64,000 nucleotides of DNA from Mycoplasmopsis equigenitalium (GCF_024498255.1 NZ_CP101808.1:186001-250000), one strand, 5' to 3'. Counted from the first letter of the stretch, positions 32,276 to 43,533 are shown. Notes: generated by a model not told the origin, from the letters alone. Program-made: numbers and translations.

Positions 32276-32478
32276 TTATTTTTTGTTTTGATGTGTTGTG
32301 TTAGCGCTTTTTGATATATCAAAGTAGTATTTAATATGAGCGTAATACTTATTAGTTGTAGGAACAGGTGTAGGTTTTCCACCCATCAAAACCACGAGTT
32401 TATTAGAAAATTTTTTAGCGTTATCATCTGATAATATATTTTTGTAAATTGTAACTAAAACCTTAAAGTCACTATGAA
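32276..32478 (-). pseudogene. C-terminal remnant of a paralogous surface protein
   Basis: About 65 codons ending TAA. The translation contains TIYKNILSDDNA and YYFDISKSANTTHQNK, matching the C-terminus of the large pseudogene (TIYKSILSDYNA, YYFDLSKSATTTRKN). The rest of that paralogue is missing. Duplicated with the 1.14-kb unit (33420-33625); there the T10 run removes the stop. Confidence 0.7.
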
Positions 32479-32559
32479 AAAATGGCAGTCTTTCCTAAAT
32501 TTTTATTTTTTGGCGTATTTTTTCCTTTCAGAATACATATATAAGTAGGAGGAAAATAA

Positions 32560-32837
32560 ATGAAAAAAATCATGAAAGCAACATGAATAATAACAATAAA
32601 AATAAAGAACCATTCTATAATGTAATAGAAGGTTCGCCACAAATAACCAAGAAGGAGGAAGTAGCAATTTTAAAGAAATATTCAAATATCAAGATACATT
32701 ATGTTACTTTTGATGATGTTACTGATTGCTTTTGAATAGTTAAAAAAATTGCTAAAGAAAATATGATTCAAGTTACTAAAGATAATAAGATTCAAAAACT
32801 AGAAAACTCCATTAAATTCTTGGAAAACAAATTTGAA
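32560..32837 (+). pseudogene. Coiled-coil gene, copy 2, 5' fragment
   Basis: The first 278 bases of the coiled-coil gene, cut at the duplication junction where the sequence switches to minus-strand surface-protein DNA. It also has seven A residues after ATG instead of eight, shifting the frame at codon 4. It cannot encode the protein. Its upstream block and AGGAGG site are intact. Confidence 0.8.
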
Positions 32838-33225
32838 TATGCGAGCTAACACTATATTCATTAGGGACAACACCAATTAACTGTAAGTCCTTATTTTGAA
32901 CTGTAAAGGCTTCTTTTTCCGCTTTTTTATCAACATTTAGTGATAAATTCTTAACAATAAGCTTCATTTTTTGTAATTGATCATCATTACTTTGTTTGTT
33001 AAGGCTTAAAAAAGCAATAACAACTCCAGCAGTAATTGCGACTGGCACACCAACAGCAATTACTGAGCTGATGATTCTTTTTGTCATGCTAGGTTGTTTT
33101 TGAATTAGTTGTTGGTAAGGAGCTGCTTGGGTTTGGTATGGTTGTAAATATGTAGTAGGTTGTATTTGTGGCACATTACTTGTTACATCAATCTTTTGGT
33201 TATCTTGGTTATGTTTATTATTCAT
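32812..33225 (-). pseudogene. N-terminal fragment of the surface protein, duplicated copy
   Basis: 137 codons: the same Gln/Pro-rich cytosolic segment and membrane helix as the large pseudogene, here in frame through FLSLNKQSNDD because the A/T run has six bases. It continues into the first repeat (VPNEYSVSSHI), then runs into antisense coiled-coil sequence and stops. If translated, it would give a short membrane-anchored stub. It shows what the functional N-terminus looked like. Confidence 0.75.
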
Positions 33226-33260
33226 TGTAGATTATTAGGTTATAAAACCTAACCTCCTTG
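33226..33260 (-). promoter_or_regulatory. Second copy of the hairpin between ribosome-binding site and ATG
   Basis: Same AAGGAGG, 7-bp hairpin and nine-base spacer as at 32083-32117. Confidence 0.55.
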
Positions 33261-33705
33261 TTTTTATTACATAATAATTTATTATTATGCCAACTTACAT
33301 TGTACTATTTTTCTCTTACAAAAAAAAAAAAAAAAAGCAAAAAACCCCAAAATTTCGGGGAAAAAATATAAAAAATGTAAATTAAAGCGAAAGTGTTGAA
33401 TTTTTGTTGAAAATTATTGATTTTTTTTTTGTTTTGATGTGTTGTGTTAGCGCTTTTTGATATATCAAAGTAGTATTTAATATGAGCGTAATACTTATTA
33501 GTTGTAGGAACAGGTGTAGGTTTTCCACCCATCAAAACCACGAGTTTATTAGAAAATTTTTTAGCGTTATCATCTGATAATATATTTTTGTAAATTGTAA
33601 CTAAAACCTTAAAGTCACTATGAAAAAATGGCAGTCTTTCCTAAATTTTTATTTTTTGGCGTATTTTTTCCTTTCAGAATACATATATAAGTAGGAGGAA
33701 AATAA

Positions 33706-34278
33706 ATGAAAAAAAATCATGAAAGCAACATGAATAATAACAATAAAAATAAAGAACCATTCTATAATGTAATAGAAGGTTCGCCACAAATAACCAAGAA
33801 GGAGGAAGTAGCAATTTTAAAGAAATATTCAAATATCAAGATACATTATGTTACTTTTGATGATGTTACTGATTGCTTTTGAATAGTTAAAAAAATTGCT
33901 AAAGAAAATATGATTCAAGTTACTAAAGATAATAAGATTCAAAAACTAGAAAACTCCATTAAATTCTTGGAAAACAAATTTGAACAATTTGAGAATTCGT
34001 TTAATGATCGGTTCAAACAACTAGAACAATTTCTAATAGGCGTAGAGTCTAGATTTAATAAAAGAATGGATTCATTGACAGAATATATCAATAGTGAATT
34101 TGTGAAAGTTAATGCTAGACTAGACAAAGTTGAACAAAGACTAGACAAAGTTGAACAAAGACTAGACAAAGTTGAACAAAGACTAGACAAAGTTGAACAA
34201 AGACTAGATGTTTTGGAGCAGGATGTTTTTATCCTTAAACAGGATGTTTCGGCTCTTAAAAAAATTCACGATTTGTAA
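33706..34278 (+). CDS. Heptad-repeat coiled-coil protein, intact copy
   Basis: 190 residues. An Asn-rich start is followed by a short globular part (about residues 25-70: ITKKEEVAILKKYSNIKIHY, VTFDDVTDCFWIVKKIAKEN). From residue 75 on it is a continuous coiled coil with four exact RLDKVEQ heptads (about 137-164). No signal peptide or membrane segment. It resembles in style the DUF16 coiled-coil families of other mycoplasmas, but I see no firm sequence match. AGGAGG precedes the ATG. An A8 run at codons 2-4 invites frame slippage. A terminator follows. Confidence 0.75.
34111..34206 (+). repeat. 21-nt heptad tandem repeat (RLDKVEQ), copy 3
   Basis: Four near-perfect units of AGACTAGACAAAGTTGAACAA followed by a diverged RLDVLEQ unit. 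Slippage by whole units would change coil length by one heptad without breaking the frame. Confidence 0.85.
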
Positions 34279-34298
34279 TTAGTGAATTAATTAAAATT

Positions 34299-34326
34299 AA
34301 AACCCTGCTTATTAGGCAGGGTTTTG
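34299..34326 (+). terminator. Terminator after the intact coiled-coil gene
   Basis: AACCCTGC pairs with GCAGGGTT around seven bases, followed by T residues. Confidence 0.85.
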
Positions 34327-34365
34327 TTATAAAGTAAAAATTATTTTTTTATCTTCATTGCATTT

Positions 34366-35035
34366 CTAATAGTATTCAATGTATACATCTTGGTTTTGTT
34401 CTAATTTATCAAAAGCTTTAGCGTATTTCTTGTAAAGTGATCGTGGTGCCTTGATATTTTTGATATTCACTTCATGAAACGGAGACATTCCCATTGTCTC
34501 CAAACTTTCAGGAAGTACCAAATTATTAATGTTGGCTCTTCAAAATGCGTCCTCTCCCAATTCAACTACTCCTTCTGGAATGACAAGTGAATTTATTGTT
34601 GAACGTTTAAATGCAAATTTTTTAATTATCTTCAAACTCTTAGGAAGAATTATATTTTCAATCGTTGCTTTATTAAATACACTGTCACCCAATTCAGTCA
34701 TTCCTTCTTTGAATTTTAGTGTTTGGATCATTGCCATGTAAAATGTGTCTGCACCAGCTTTGATTAAACTTTTTGGCAGCACTATTTTTTTAATTTTTGC
34801 ATTATAAAATGAAAAAAGCTTGAGTTCGGTTATCTCTTCAGGAACGCTTAAAACACAATCAATATTTATTTCAGATTCTTTACCATTTTTTCATTTTCTA
34901 TCTAAAACCCCATTTTCAATCTTGAAATATTTTCCATTGAAACACTGTCTTTTGTATCACAGCTAATAGTAAGTGTAATACCACTAAGTGCACTAATAGC
35001 GCTTAAAGAAAGTAGTGTAAATTTATTTTTATCAT
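34366..35035 (-). pseudogene. Leucine-rich-repeat (BspA/LRR_5-like) lipoprotein, frame broken
   Basis: After two corrections it reads as a lipoprotein of about 220 residues: signal peptide with lipobox LTISC, then repeats of the BspA-like type (LPKSLIKAGADTFYMAMIQT, LPKSLKIIKKFAFKRSTINS, IPEGVVELGEDAFWRANINN, LPESLETMG). Lesions are a missing A in the A5 run at codons 2-4 and a missing T in the TTT run near 34945, each a -1 slip. AAGGGG lies seven bases before the ATG. Such repeats are often surface-exposed and antigenic in other bacteria. Pseudogene or slipped-off state. Confidence 0.65.
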
Positions 35036-35147
35036 AATATCCCCTTGCTTGTTATTTTTAACAATCAACTTAATTGTATAGAAATAAAAAACACCTAAAG
35101 TGTTTATTTTATAAAGATTAGTTAATATTTTTATCTTGCTGATGTAT

Positions 35148-35153
35148 TATAAT
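35148..35153 (+). promoter_or_regulatory. -10 box of the TPP-riboswitch transcript
   Basis: TATAAT eight bases before the aptamer 5' strand. 35036-35147 otherwise shows only a weak AACAC/GTGTT hairpin. Confidence 0.55.
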
Positions 35154-35160
35154 TTTACCA

Positions 35161-35271
35161 AGCAAAGGGTGCCAATTATGGCTGAGATTATACCTATAAG
35201 TTGATCATGGTAATGCATGCGTAACTTCGGCTAGTTTTTTAAAATTCCTTTGCTACCAAAGGAGTTTTTTT
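35161..35271 (+). ncRNA. TPP riboswitch (THI element)
   Basis: The aptamer core is clear: GGGTGCC, GCTGAGA, ACC, TGATC and GGTAATGC..GCG in order. P3 is GCC/GGC, P4 is AAGTT/AACTT and P5 is CATG/CATG. The expression platform is TCCTTTG-CTAC-CAAAGGA followed by seven T. This hairpin buries the ribosome-binding site AAAGGAG and also looks like a terminator. The aptamer 5' strand AGCAAAGG (35161-35168) is fully complementary to CCTTTGCT (35247-35254), giving an exclusive alternative. Expected behaviour is OFF with TPP. Confidence 0.88.
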
Positions 35272-36579
35272 ATGAAATTTACAGGTAAATTATTTACTTT
35301 ACCAATTTCATTATTGCCTTTGATAGCAACAGTAAGTTGTTTTGATAATGCCAATGATGAAAACGGTGAATGAGACTCGGAAATTACTATTAAAAATGAG
35401 TGAATTAACTATGGTTTTCAAGGTACAAAACTCGAATCGGATTTTTTAGTATTTTTAGGTGATCGATTTAACGAGATTAAAAATGCTAACCCTAAGACTA
35501 GAAATAAACCAAATGTTAGTTTTGTTTTTGAAACAAATGCTGATTCTACCTCAATGTTTTTAGAGCTTGAAGCTGATAATAAAAAACAAGATGTAGCAAT
35601 TCTTAACTATGGTAATTTTGCTACGGATTTTCAAGATATAAACACTAATTCGATGTGACAAAAAAATCTAAAATTTAAGCTTGTAGCGCAAACAAGTACA
35701 TTAAAATTTTCTTGAAACGGAACCGATAATGTTTATTATGAATCTGGTTTAGACAACGACCCATTACGAAAATTAGCAGAAGATAATAATATTAAATGGT
35801 TTAAGGAAACTGGTCTTGAGTATCCTGAATGACAAGAACATTCTAATATTGTGCCTTTCGATGGTTCGAAATACACTTCGTTTTATTCTAATGATAAAGA
35901 ATTAACATATGTTTATAGCGGGGCAATTTATATAGCCGGAAATAAAAAACAAAGAGATGAAATAATTACTGATTGAAACAATAAAGATTTTGATCGTTTT
36001 ATTAGTCATAATTTAGTTTTTGAAAATAATCATCAGGCCGGAACGTATAAATATCAAGCCGCAATTTTGGCTCGTCATTTTGGTAAATCAATTAAAGAAA
36101 TTAATGAAATTTTAAATAATCCTGATAAAAATAATAATTATGTAATTCGTGGACTGCCAGCTTCGAAAACGCTTGGAAAAACTGCGAACGGACAAATTGC
36201 AAGAATCGGTTTTGCACATGAAGGCGAGTTAAATTGAACTCGTGATGAAGGTGATCAAAAGCTTTTTTGTCCAGACGGTTTTTTAAGAAACAAGGATTAT
36301 GATGATCCAAGCAACGCGGTAATTCGGGTTTTATGTATGACAAATCCTGCTCCTTATGATGTGGTTTTAGCACGAAAAAACTTCAATGATGAACAACTCA
36401 AAATCTTAACTCAGACACTAACATCGCTGTCTTTAGAAGAAAATATTTACGGAATTTATACGGGTTATAATAAATTTCAAAAAATTGATTTTGGTTTATT
36501 TAAGAAATTTGTTTTACTGCAAATTCAAGCGGAAACAGTAAAAAATTTAGTTAATGATATTCCTGAGATCGGAAAATAA
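35272..36579 (+). CDS. TPP-regulated substrate-binding lipoprotein (p37/Cypl type)
   Basis: 435 residues. The signal peptide has the lipobox TVSC (about residue 22). The mature protein matches the layout of the high-affinity transport p37 family. The p37 homologue of M. hyorhinis (Cypl) is known to bind thiamine pyrophosphate, and control by a TPP riboswitch here supports thiamine or TPP as ligand. Several TGA Trp codons occur. AAAGGAG, seven bases upstream, lies inside the riboswitch hairpin. First gene of a three-gene operon with overlapping starts. Confidence 0.88.
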
Positions 36580-37331
36580 TGAAAAACATATTAGAAATTA
36601 ACAATATATCGTTTCAATATAAAAAAGATGAGAGTTCTATTTTAGAAAATATTAATTTGAGTTTCAAACCTAGTGAAATGGTAGCGATTATTGGTCCAAG
36701 TGGAATTGGTAAGAGTACGTTATTTAAGTTAATTGTTAGAAATAAAAAACCTACAAGCGGGGTAATTAAAATTAACGACCAAGACATCTCGACCTTTAGC
36801 AAAAAACATTGAAAAAATCAAATGCAACAAATTGGGTTTTTGACTCAAGAACCAAATTTAATTGAAACAGAAGATGTATATACGAATATAAAACGATCTA
36901 TATTCGAGTATAAAAACTGATTTTTTAAATTAGTTAATTTTTTAACTTTAGCGCAAAGAACTAAGATTTTTCAAACGTTAGATGATCTTGAGATGCTTGA
37001 TAAGGCTTTTTATAAGATTATTGACTTAAGCGGTGGTCAGAAGCAACGTGTTGAAATTACCAAATTATTAATAAAAAACGCGAAAATTATCTTGGCTGAT
37101 GAACCAACATCAAATCTTGATTATTTAACAGCAAAAGATGTACTTGCAGTTTTAAGACAACTAACCAAAGAAAAGAATCTTCTTACGATTGTAAACATTC
37201 ATGACTTAAGTTTAGTGAAAGATTTTTTCGATCGAATTATTATTTTAAATGATAAAAATGTTATTTTGGATCGAAGTACAAAAGGAATAGAATTATGCGA
37301 TATAGAAAACATGATAAAGAAAACAATATAA
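36579..37331 (+). CDS. ABC transporter ATPase (p29 type)
   Basis: 250 residues. Walker A GPSGIGKSTLFK (about residue 37), signature LSGGQKQRVEI (about residue 149), Walker B IILADEPTSNLD. It energises the p37/p69 importer. The closest logic is phosphonate-type PhnC ATPases. Its ATG overlaps the p37 stop (TAATG) and its 3' end overlaps the permease by 37 bases, so the three proteins are translationally linked. Confidence 0.9.
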
Positions 37332-39037
37332 CTTTTAATTCTAATGCTTTTGCCTATTTTGTTGAAAGTCAAAAAACAAAAACCTCAAGCAAAATTTTGC
37401 CAATTTATCGTCGTATTTTGATTTTTTTGTTAGTTGTATTAATTGTTATTATTTTCGTTTTTCAAAATTATAATTTGCGAGTAGATAATTTTTCTTTACT
37501 TTGGGAACGGATAAAAAATATTTTCGTTTTTGATACACGAAGTGATTTTTTGTCTGGGCCTCTTAGTGGCGAATATGTAAATTTGTGATCCTTAAGTTTT
37601 AAATATTTATATTACACAATTAAATATGCGCTGGTTGGCACATTTATTGGTTTTATTCTTGCTTTAGTAACCGTAACTTTATCATATAAAGAAATAAATA
37701 ATAAGTATTTTGCTTATATTTTAAAAGGATTCATTTTGGTTCTAAGGGCTATTCCTGAGCTAGTATTTATCCGTGTTTTTTTAATGACATTTCGTGATGA
37801 AGTAAGTTTAATTTTTGTTTTTATTTGATTCAGTTGACTTTGACTACACAAATACTATATTGAACTTTTGGAAAAAACAAATCTTAAGTCATATCAAATT
37901 TCGGTGATGCAAGGTAACTCAAAATATGTTGCTTTTAAAAGAGAAATTTTACCTCGCGTTCAAAGCAAAATTACAGCCCTTTTCTTATATTCTTTTGAGT
38001 CAAATATTAAATGATCATCAATATTGGGGGCGCTTTCACTTCCGGGAATCGGTGCATTGATTAAAAAAGGATATTCTTCAACTGGAGAATTTAAGCAATT
38101 GGGCATTCCGCTTTTTGTGTTGGTTTGTTTTATTATTATTTTAGAAATTATTAATGTTCTTGTAAAAAAATATTTATTCGAAGGAAGAACAAAAGCACTA
38201 AAAATTGAGACTAATTTACCAAAAAATAAACTGTATACAAAACTTTCGAAGCAAAAAAATATCCGCAAAATAATTCTAATAGTATTTCTTTTACTAATTA
38301 GTGCATATGTAATTTATGTACTTGTAAGAACAAAATTTTTACTACATAATTTGGATGCAATTCGCGCATTTGCTGGAAAATTATTTCAGCCAAATTGAAA
38401 GGTTTTGAATTTTGCTTCGGGCGATTTTGCTGTTAATCCGTTACTAATGTTGATTAAATGTTTTGAGTTTAGTATTTTATCACTTGTGATTATTATTTGT
38501 CTCACACTTCTTTTTATTCGTTTTTCAAGTTTTAAAATTAGTAACAAATATTCCGCATTTTCAATTCGGATAATGTGTGTTTTAATGCGAACAGTACCCG
38601 TAATTGTTTTATTTTATGTTTTTAAACCAATATTTGTATCACCATTTTTCTTGCTAATTATTTTAATAAGTAGTTTTGAAACAGGCAACTTGGTTAAACA
38701 AATGACTGAAGCAGTTGAGAATTTAAGTCAAAATAAAATTAATAACTTACGTTTGCAAGGTTATTCTAATAATCAGATATATTGTTGTTTTGTTATCCCG
38801 ATGATTAAAAAAGAATTAACTGCAATGCTAATTTTCTATTTTGAAATTGTCTTTCGTAATACATTGACCTTTAGTGTTTTTGTCGGTAAAGAACTAGAAT
38901 TTGGTAATCAAATTTGAAGTACGTTAGATAATGCTAAAAGCTATCACCCGGAGATTGCAGTGGCGTATATTTGATTAGGAACTATTGCGATTATAGGGAT
39001 TAATTTAGGTGGTCAGTTTATTAAAAAAATAATATAA
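37295..39037 (+). CDS. ABC transporter permease (p69 type)
   Basis: 580 residues, a fused pair of permease domains. Each half has about six membrane helices and a cytoplasmic-loop motif. In the first half this is ILKGFILVLRAIPELVFIRV, then MQGNSKYVAFKREILPRVQ. In the second half it is IRIMCVLMRTVPVIVLFYVF, then LQGYSNNQIYCCFVIP. These correspond to the EAA-type loops that contact the ATPase. A cytosolic N-terminus of about 40 residues precedes helix one. Completes the thiamine/TPP importer; ends at a terminator shared with tyrS. Confidence 0.88.
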
Positions 39038-39064
39038 AAACCAGCATTATTTGCTGGTTTTATT
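39036..39064. terminator. Bidirectional terminator p69 / tyrS
   Basis: AAAACCAGC pairs with GCTGGTTTT. The tyrS stop codon (39047-39049) is in the loop. Confidence 0.85.
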
Positions 39065-40290
39065 CTCTAAAACATAGTATTTTTTCTTACCACGTTTGAT
39101 AATAATAAATTTATTTTCAAAAACACTAAAATCTAATTTTTCCAACAGATTTTCAACATTTTTGTTGTTAATTGTGATAGTTTTGTCTTTGAAAAATTCG
39201 TTTAATTCACGTTTAGATGAAACAATTTTAGCTTCGAGTAATGCATCTTGAATTGTTAGAGAAGAAGCAACCTTTATAAATGGAATGCTGTTTCTTAATT
39301 GTTCAATATCGTTTGCACTTAAATTAACTAACTTTTCGCTATTCGTGAATAACGCGTCAGTAATTTCAATTGCTTTTTGTGCTTCTTTTTTATTATGTAC
39401 ATCTTTAACAACTTCGTATGCTAACACCTTTTGTGCATGTCGCAAGGCGGGCTCTTTCTTAGATTTTTCCATCACGTTTTTAATTTCATCTAACGATAAA
39501 AATGTAAGTCACTTAAGGTATGATTCCACCTGATTATCCATTATATTAAGAAGGTATTGGTAGATGAAAAATGGTGATGCTAAATTTTTATCTATTCATA
39601 ATCCACCACCACCAACAGATTTGCCAATTTTATTACCATTTTCATCAGTTAGTAGATTTGTAGTGACAACACATGCTTTATGATTGTTGTTAAAAATCTT
39701 GTTTAACATTTCTAGACCAGTTGTAATGTTTCCTCATTGGTCGCTTCCGCCAAGTTGTAAATATACGTTTTTATTTTTGTATAAATTAATAAAATCATAG
39801 CCCTGAAGTAATGAGTATGAAAACTCGGTAAAACTTAATCCCTTATCAATTCGTGATTTAATTGAATCTTTGGCAAGTAAATAGCTAATGTTAACCATTT
39901 TTCCAATATCACGCAAGAAGTCAATAATTGACATATCTTTGTATCAGTCATAGTTATCAATTACTTCTAAACCATATGATTCAAGTTGTTTTCTAATTTT
40001 TGTTTTGTTATTGTTGATTGTTTTAGCATCAAGTAAAACACGTTCGGCATTTTTGAAGCTAGGATCGCCTATCATTCCCGTTGCTCCGCCTAATAAAGCA
40101 AATGGTTTAAATCCGTATTTTTCAAATCTTTTAAGTAAAGAAATTTGGATGTAATTTCCAAGATGTAAACTAGTTGCTGTTGGATCAAAACCAATATAAA
40201 TTCCTGTACCCTTAGGTAAGTTATTGAATTTTTCAATATCCGAAATATCTTTCAGGATGCCTCTTAATTTTAATTCTTCTAGTATGTTCA

Positions 40291-40291
<1 letters not shown>
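39047..40291 (-). CDS. tyrS: Tyrosyl-tRNA synthetase
   Basis: 414 residues. The class I HIGH-type motif is in FDPTATSLHLGNYI (about residue 36), the second signature is KIGKSVGG (the KFGKS-like form usual in TyrRS), and the tyrosine-binding block QLGGSDQWGNI includes a TGA Trp. A C-terminal S4 domain is present (VASSLTIQDALLEAKIVSSKR...). Its ATG overlaps the ABC-F stop codon by one base. Confidence 0.95.
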
Positions 40292-41907
<1,616 letters not shown>

Positions 41908-41945
41908 AATTTTTTCCGCCTCGAATTTTCAATACTTCTATTATA

Positions 41946-41951
41946 TATAAT
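41946..41951 (+). promoter_or_regulatory. -10 box of the Abi_2 gene
   Basis: TATAAT, then TTGTTA, then ATG at 41958. Leaderless arrangement. Confidence 0.5.
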
Positions 41952-41957
41952 TTGTTA

Positions 41958-42902
41958 ATGAATAACAAAGTATTTTTAAGCATCGATGAACAGATTATGT
42001 TGTTTGAAAGCAGGAACTTAAAATTTCATACAAAGGAAGAAAAAGAACGTTTTAAAACTTATTTGAAAATGTATGGTTACCAGAATTTTGTGAATGGTTA
42101 TAACGATTTCTTTTTCGTAAATGAAGACCGTAAAAAATTAATTTATAAAAATGAAGCAAAACCTGAAGATATGATTGCTCTTTTTAATTTTGATCGTTCA
42201 ATTTCTAATTATCTTTTATCAAATATTCAAAATGTTGAACGAAGGTTTGGGACAAGTATTTTGCTAGCAATTGATGAGTGAATTAAGTTTAAAAAATTAA
42301 AAAATGAATATGGGCATGGTGTTTTTCTCAAATTAGAAAAAAATGACTGACTTGTTATTTTTGAAAAAGATACAAGTTGCGATTTTAAAAACAAGTTACG
42401 TGAAAAAATTATGACAACAATTGGTTCAAATCTGACTTCAAAATACAAGAAAGATATTAATGAAATGCCAATTTGGGCGATAATGATATTATTGCCTTTT
42501 GGTACAACTATTCGTTTCTTTGAACTGCTTAACGATGAAATTCAACAAAAAACATTAGAAATTTTTGGTTTAAAAAGCTGAAGTAAAAAAACAATGAGCA
42601 TTTTTTTAACATTATTAAAAATTATAAAAATGGTACGTAATCGTATTTGCCATAATAATGTGATTTTTAATTTTAAAACCAAATCTAAGAAAATAAGAAA
42701 AACTGAAAACTGAAAATTCTTCCGAAATATTAAACTTTTTGATCTTGTGAAAATACTTGATATTTTTAACAATAAAGACGGGAATGATAAGACATCGCTT
42801 GAAAATATTTTTGTTCAGACACTTAGAAAATATATTGACAATGATTACTTTGATACTAAGGTTGCTAGTTTGATTATGAGTTGAATGAATTATAAAAAAT
42901 AA
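41958..42902 (+). CDS. Abi_2 (AbiD/AbiF) family protein
   Basis: 314 residues with the Abi_2 layout: N-terminal LSIDEQIMLFESRNLKF, the YLKMYGYQNFVNGYNDFF block, LFNFDRSISNYLLSNIQNVERRFG, then MPIWAIMILLPFGTTIRFFELL, and the HEPN-like MVRNRICHNNV (R-N-x-x-C-H-N) near residue 220. Relatives in lactococci abort phage infection, and RxxxxH proteins of this type can be RNases. Whether it acts on phage here is inference. Monocistronic. Its stop codon lies inside the tail of the candidate small RNA on the other strand. Confidence 0.82.
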
Positions 42903-42970
42903 AATGCGGAGGCCACAAGGGTCTCCGCCGACAGCCTCCCGTATTTAGATTGGTGAAGTCAGCCTTTACA
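42894..42970 (-). ncRNA. Candidate structured small RNA divergent from smpB
   Basis: A GC-rich island (about 42906-42943, well over half G+C) in AT-rich surroundings. On the minus strand TATAAT at 42976-42981 would start a transcript near 42970. It ends with the hairpin GCGGAG/CTCCGC (42906-42911, 42923-42928) followed by ATTTTATTTTTT, a good terminator. GGAGGC (42934-42939) can instead pair with GCCTCC (42908-42913), giving two exclusive folds. No family recognised. The 5' end is approximate. Confidence 0.55.
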
Positions 42971-42975
42971 TATTT

Positions 42976-42985
42976 ATTATACAAT
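42976..42985. promoter_or_regulatory. Overlapping divergent -10 boxes, small RNA and smpB
   Basis: ATTATACAAT reads TATAAT on the minus strand (within ATTGTATAAT) and TACAAT on the plus strand, 22 bases before the smpB GTG. Confidence 0.5.
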
Positions 42986-43006
42986 ATTAGTACAAGAAAG
43001 GTACAA

Positions 43007-43438
43007 GTGATTGCAACAAATAAAAGACAAATCAGGAATTATGAACTCCTAGACTCATTTGAGTGTGGGATAGTTTTGACTGGCTCGGAAGTAAAATCAA
43101 TTCGTGCTGGTAATATTGATTTGACCAATTCATATTGTACGATTTATAAGGATGAACTTTTTCTCGATGAATGTTACATTAAGGAATATATGCTTGAAAA
43201 AAGTGACCCGACTCGTCGTCGCAAGCTCTTGATGCATAAATCAGAAATTAAAAAGATTAAGCTTCAACAAGAAAAGTTTAAATTAACAATTGTTGTTAAG
43301 GGCGTATATTGAAAAAATAATAAAATTAAATTTCAAATTTGTTTAGCCCGCGGACTTAAAAAATATGATAAAAGAGAGAAAATCAGAAAAGAAGAAACAG
43401 ACAAGAAAATTCAACAAAAAATAAAGAATTATCTTTAA
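43007..43438 (+). CDS. smpB: SsrA-binding protein SmpB
   Basis: 143 residues. Partner of tmRNA in rescuing stalled ribosomes. Recognised from NKRQIRNYELLDSFECGIVL, TGSEVKSIRAG, and the basic block DPTRRRKLLMHKSEI. The C-terminal Lys-rich tail is present. The start is GTG with GAAAGG about nine bases upstream; the upstream in-frame ATG at 42950 lies in the small-RNA region and has no ribosome-binding site. The tmRNA gene lies 1 kb downstream on the same strand. Confidence 0.93.
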
Positions 43439-43533
43439 TTTCGCTTCTGATTTTTTTTCTTCAAAAATACATTATGTTTGTTAAAGTGTTGGAAAAGAAT
43501 ATAATTATTGTAAGGCAAATGAAGGAGGTTAAA

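Larger units (their letters stand above)
31696..33984. repeat. 1.14-kb tandem duplication
   Basis: 31696-32837 (1142 nt) and 32838-33984 (1147 nt) are nearly identical head-to-tail copies. Each carries the 5' part of the surface-protein gene on the minus strand, its leader, a paralogue remnant, and the 5' part of the coiled-coil gene on the plus strand. The outer sequences share TGAA at the junction, suggesting illegitimate recombination at microhomology. All five net length differences lie in homopolymer runs: A5/A6, A15/A17, T6 interrupted/T10, A7/A8. Confidence 0.9.

Noticed and set aside
26955..35035. Sequencing error as the cause of all frame breaks in the island
   Set aside because: It cannot be fully excluded, but homopolymer-rich conserved genes elsewhere in the window are all intact, and two of the lesions are nonsense substitutions, so errors alone do not explain the cluster.
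42950..43006. Upstream ATG for smpB at 42950
   Set aside because: It would add 19 residues with no match to SmpB, lies over the divergent promoter, and the GTG at 43007 has a ribosome-binding site.
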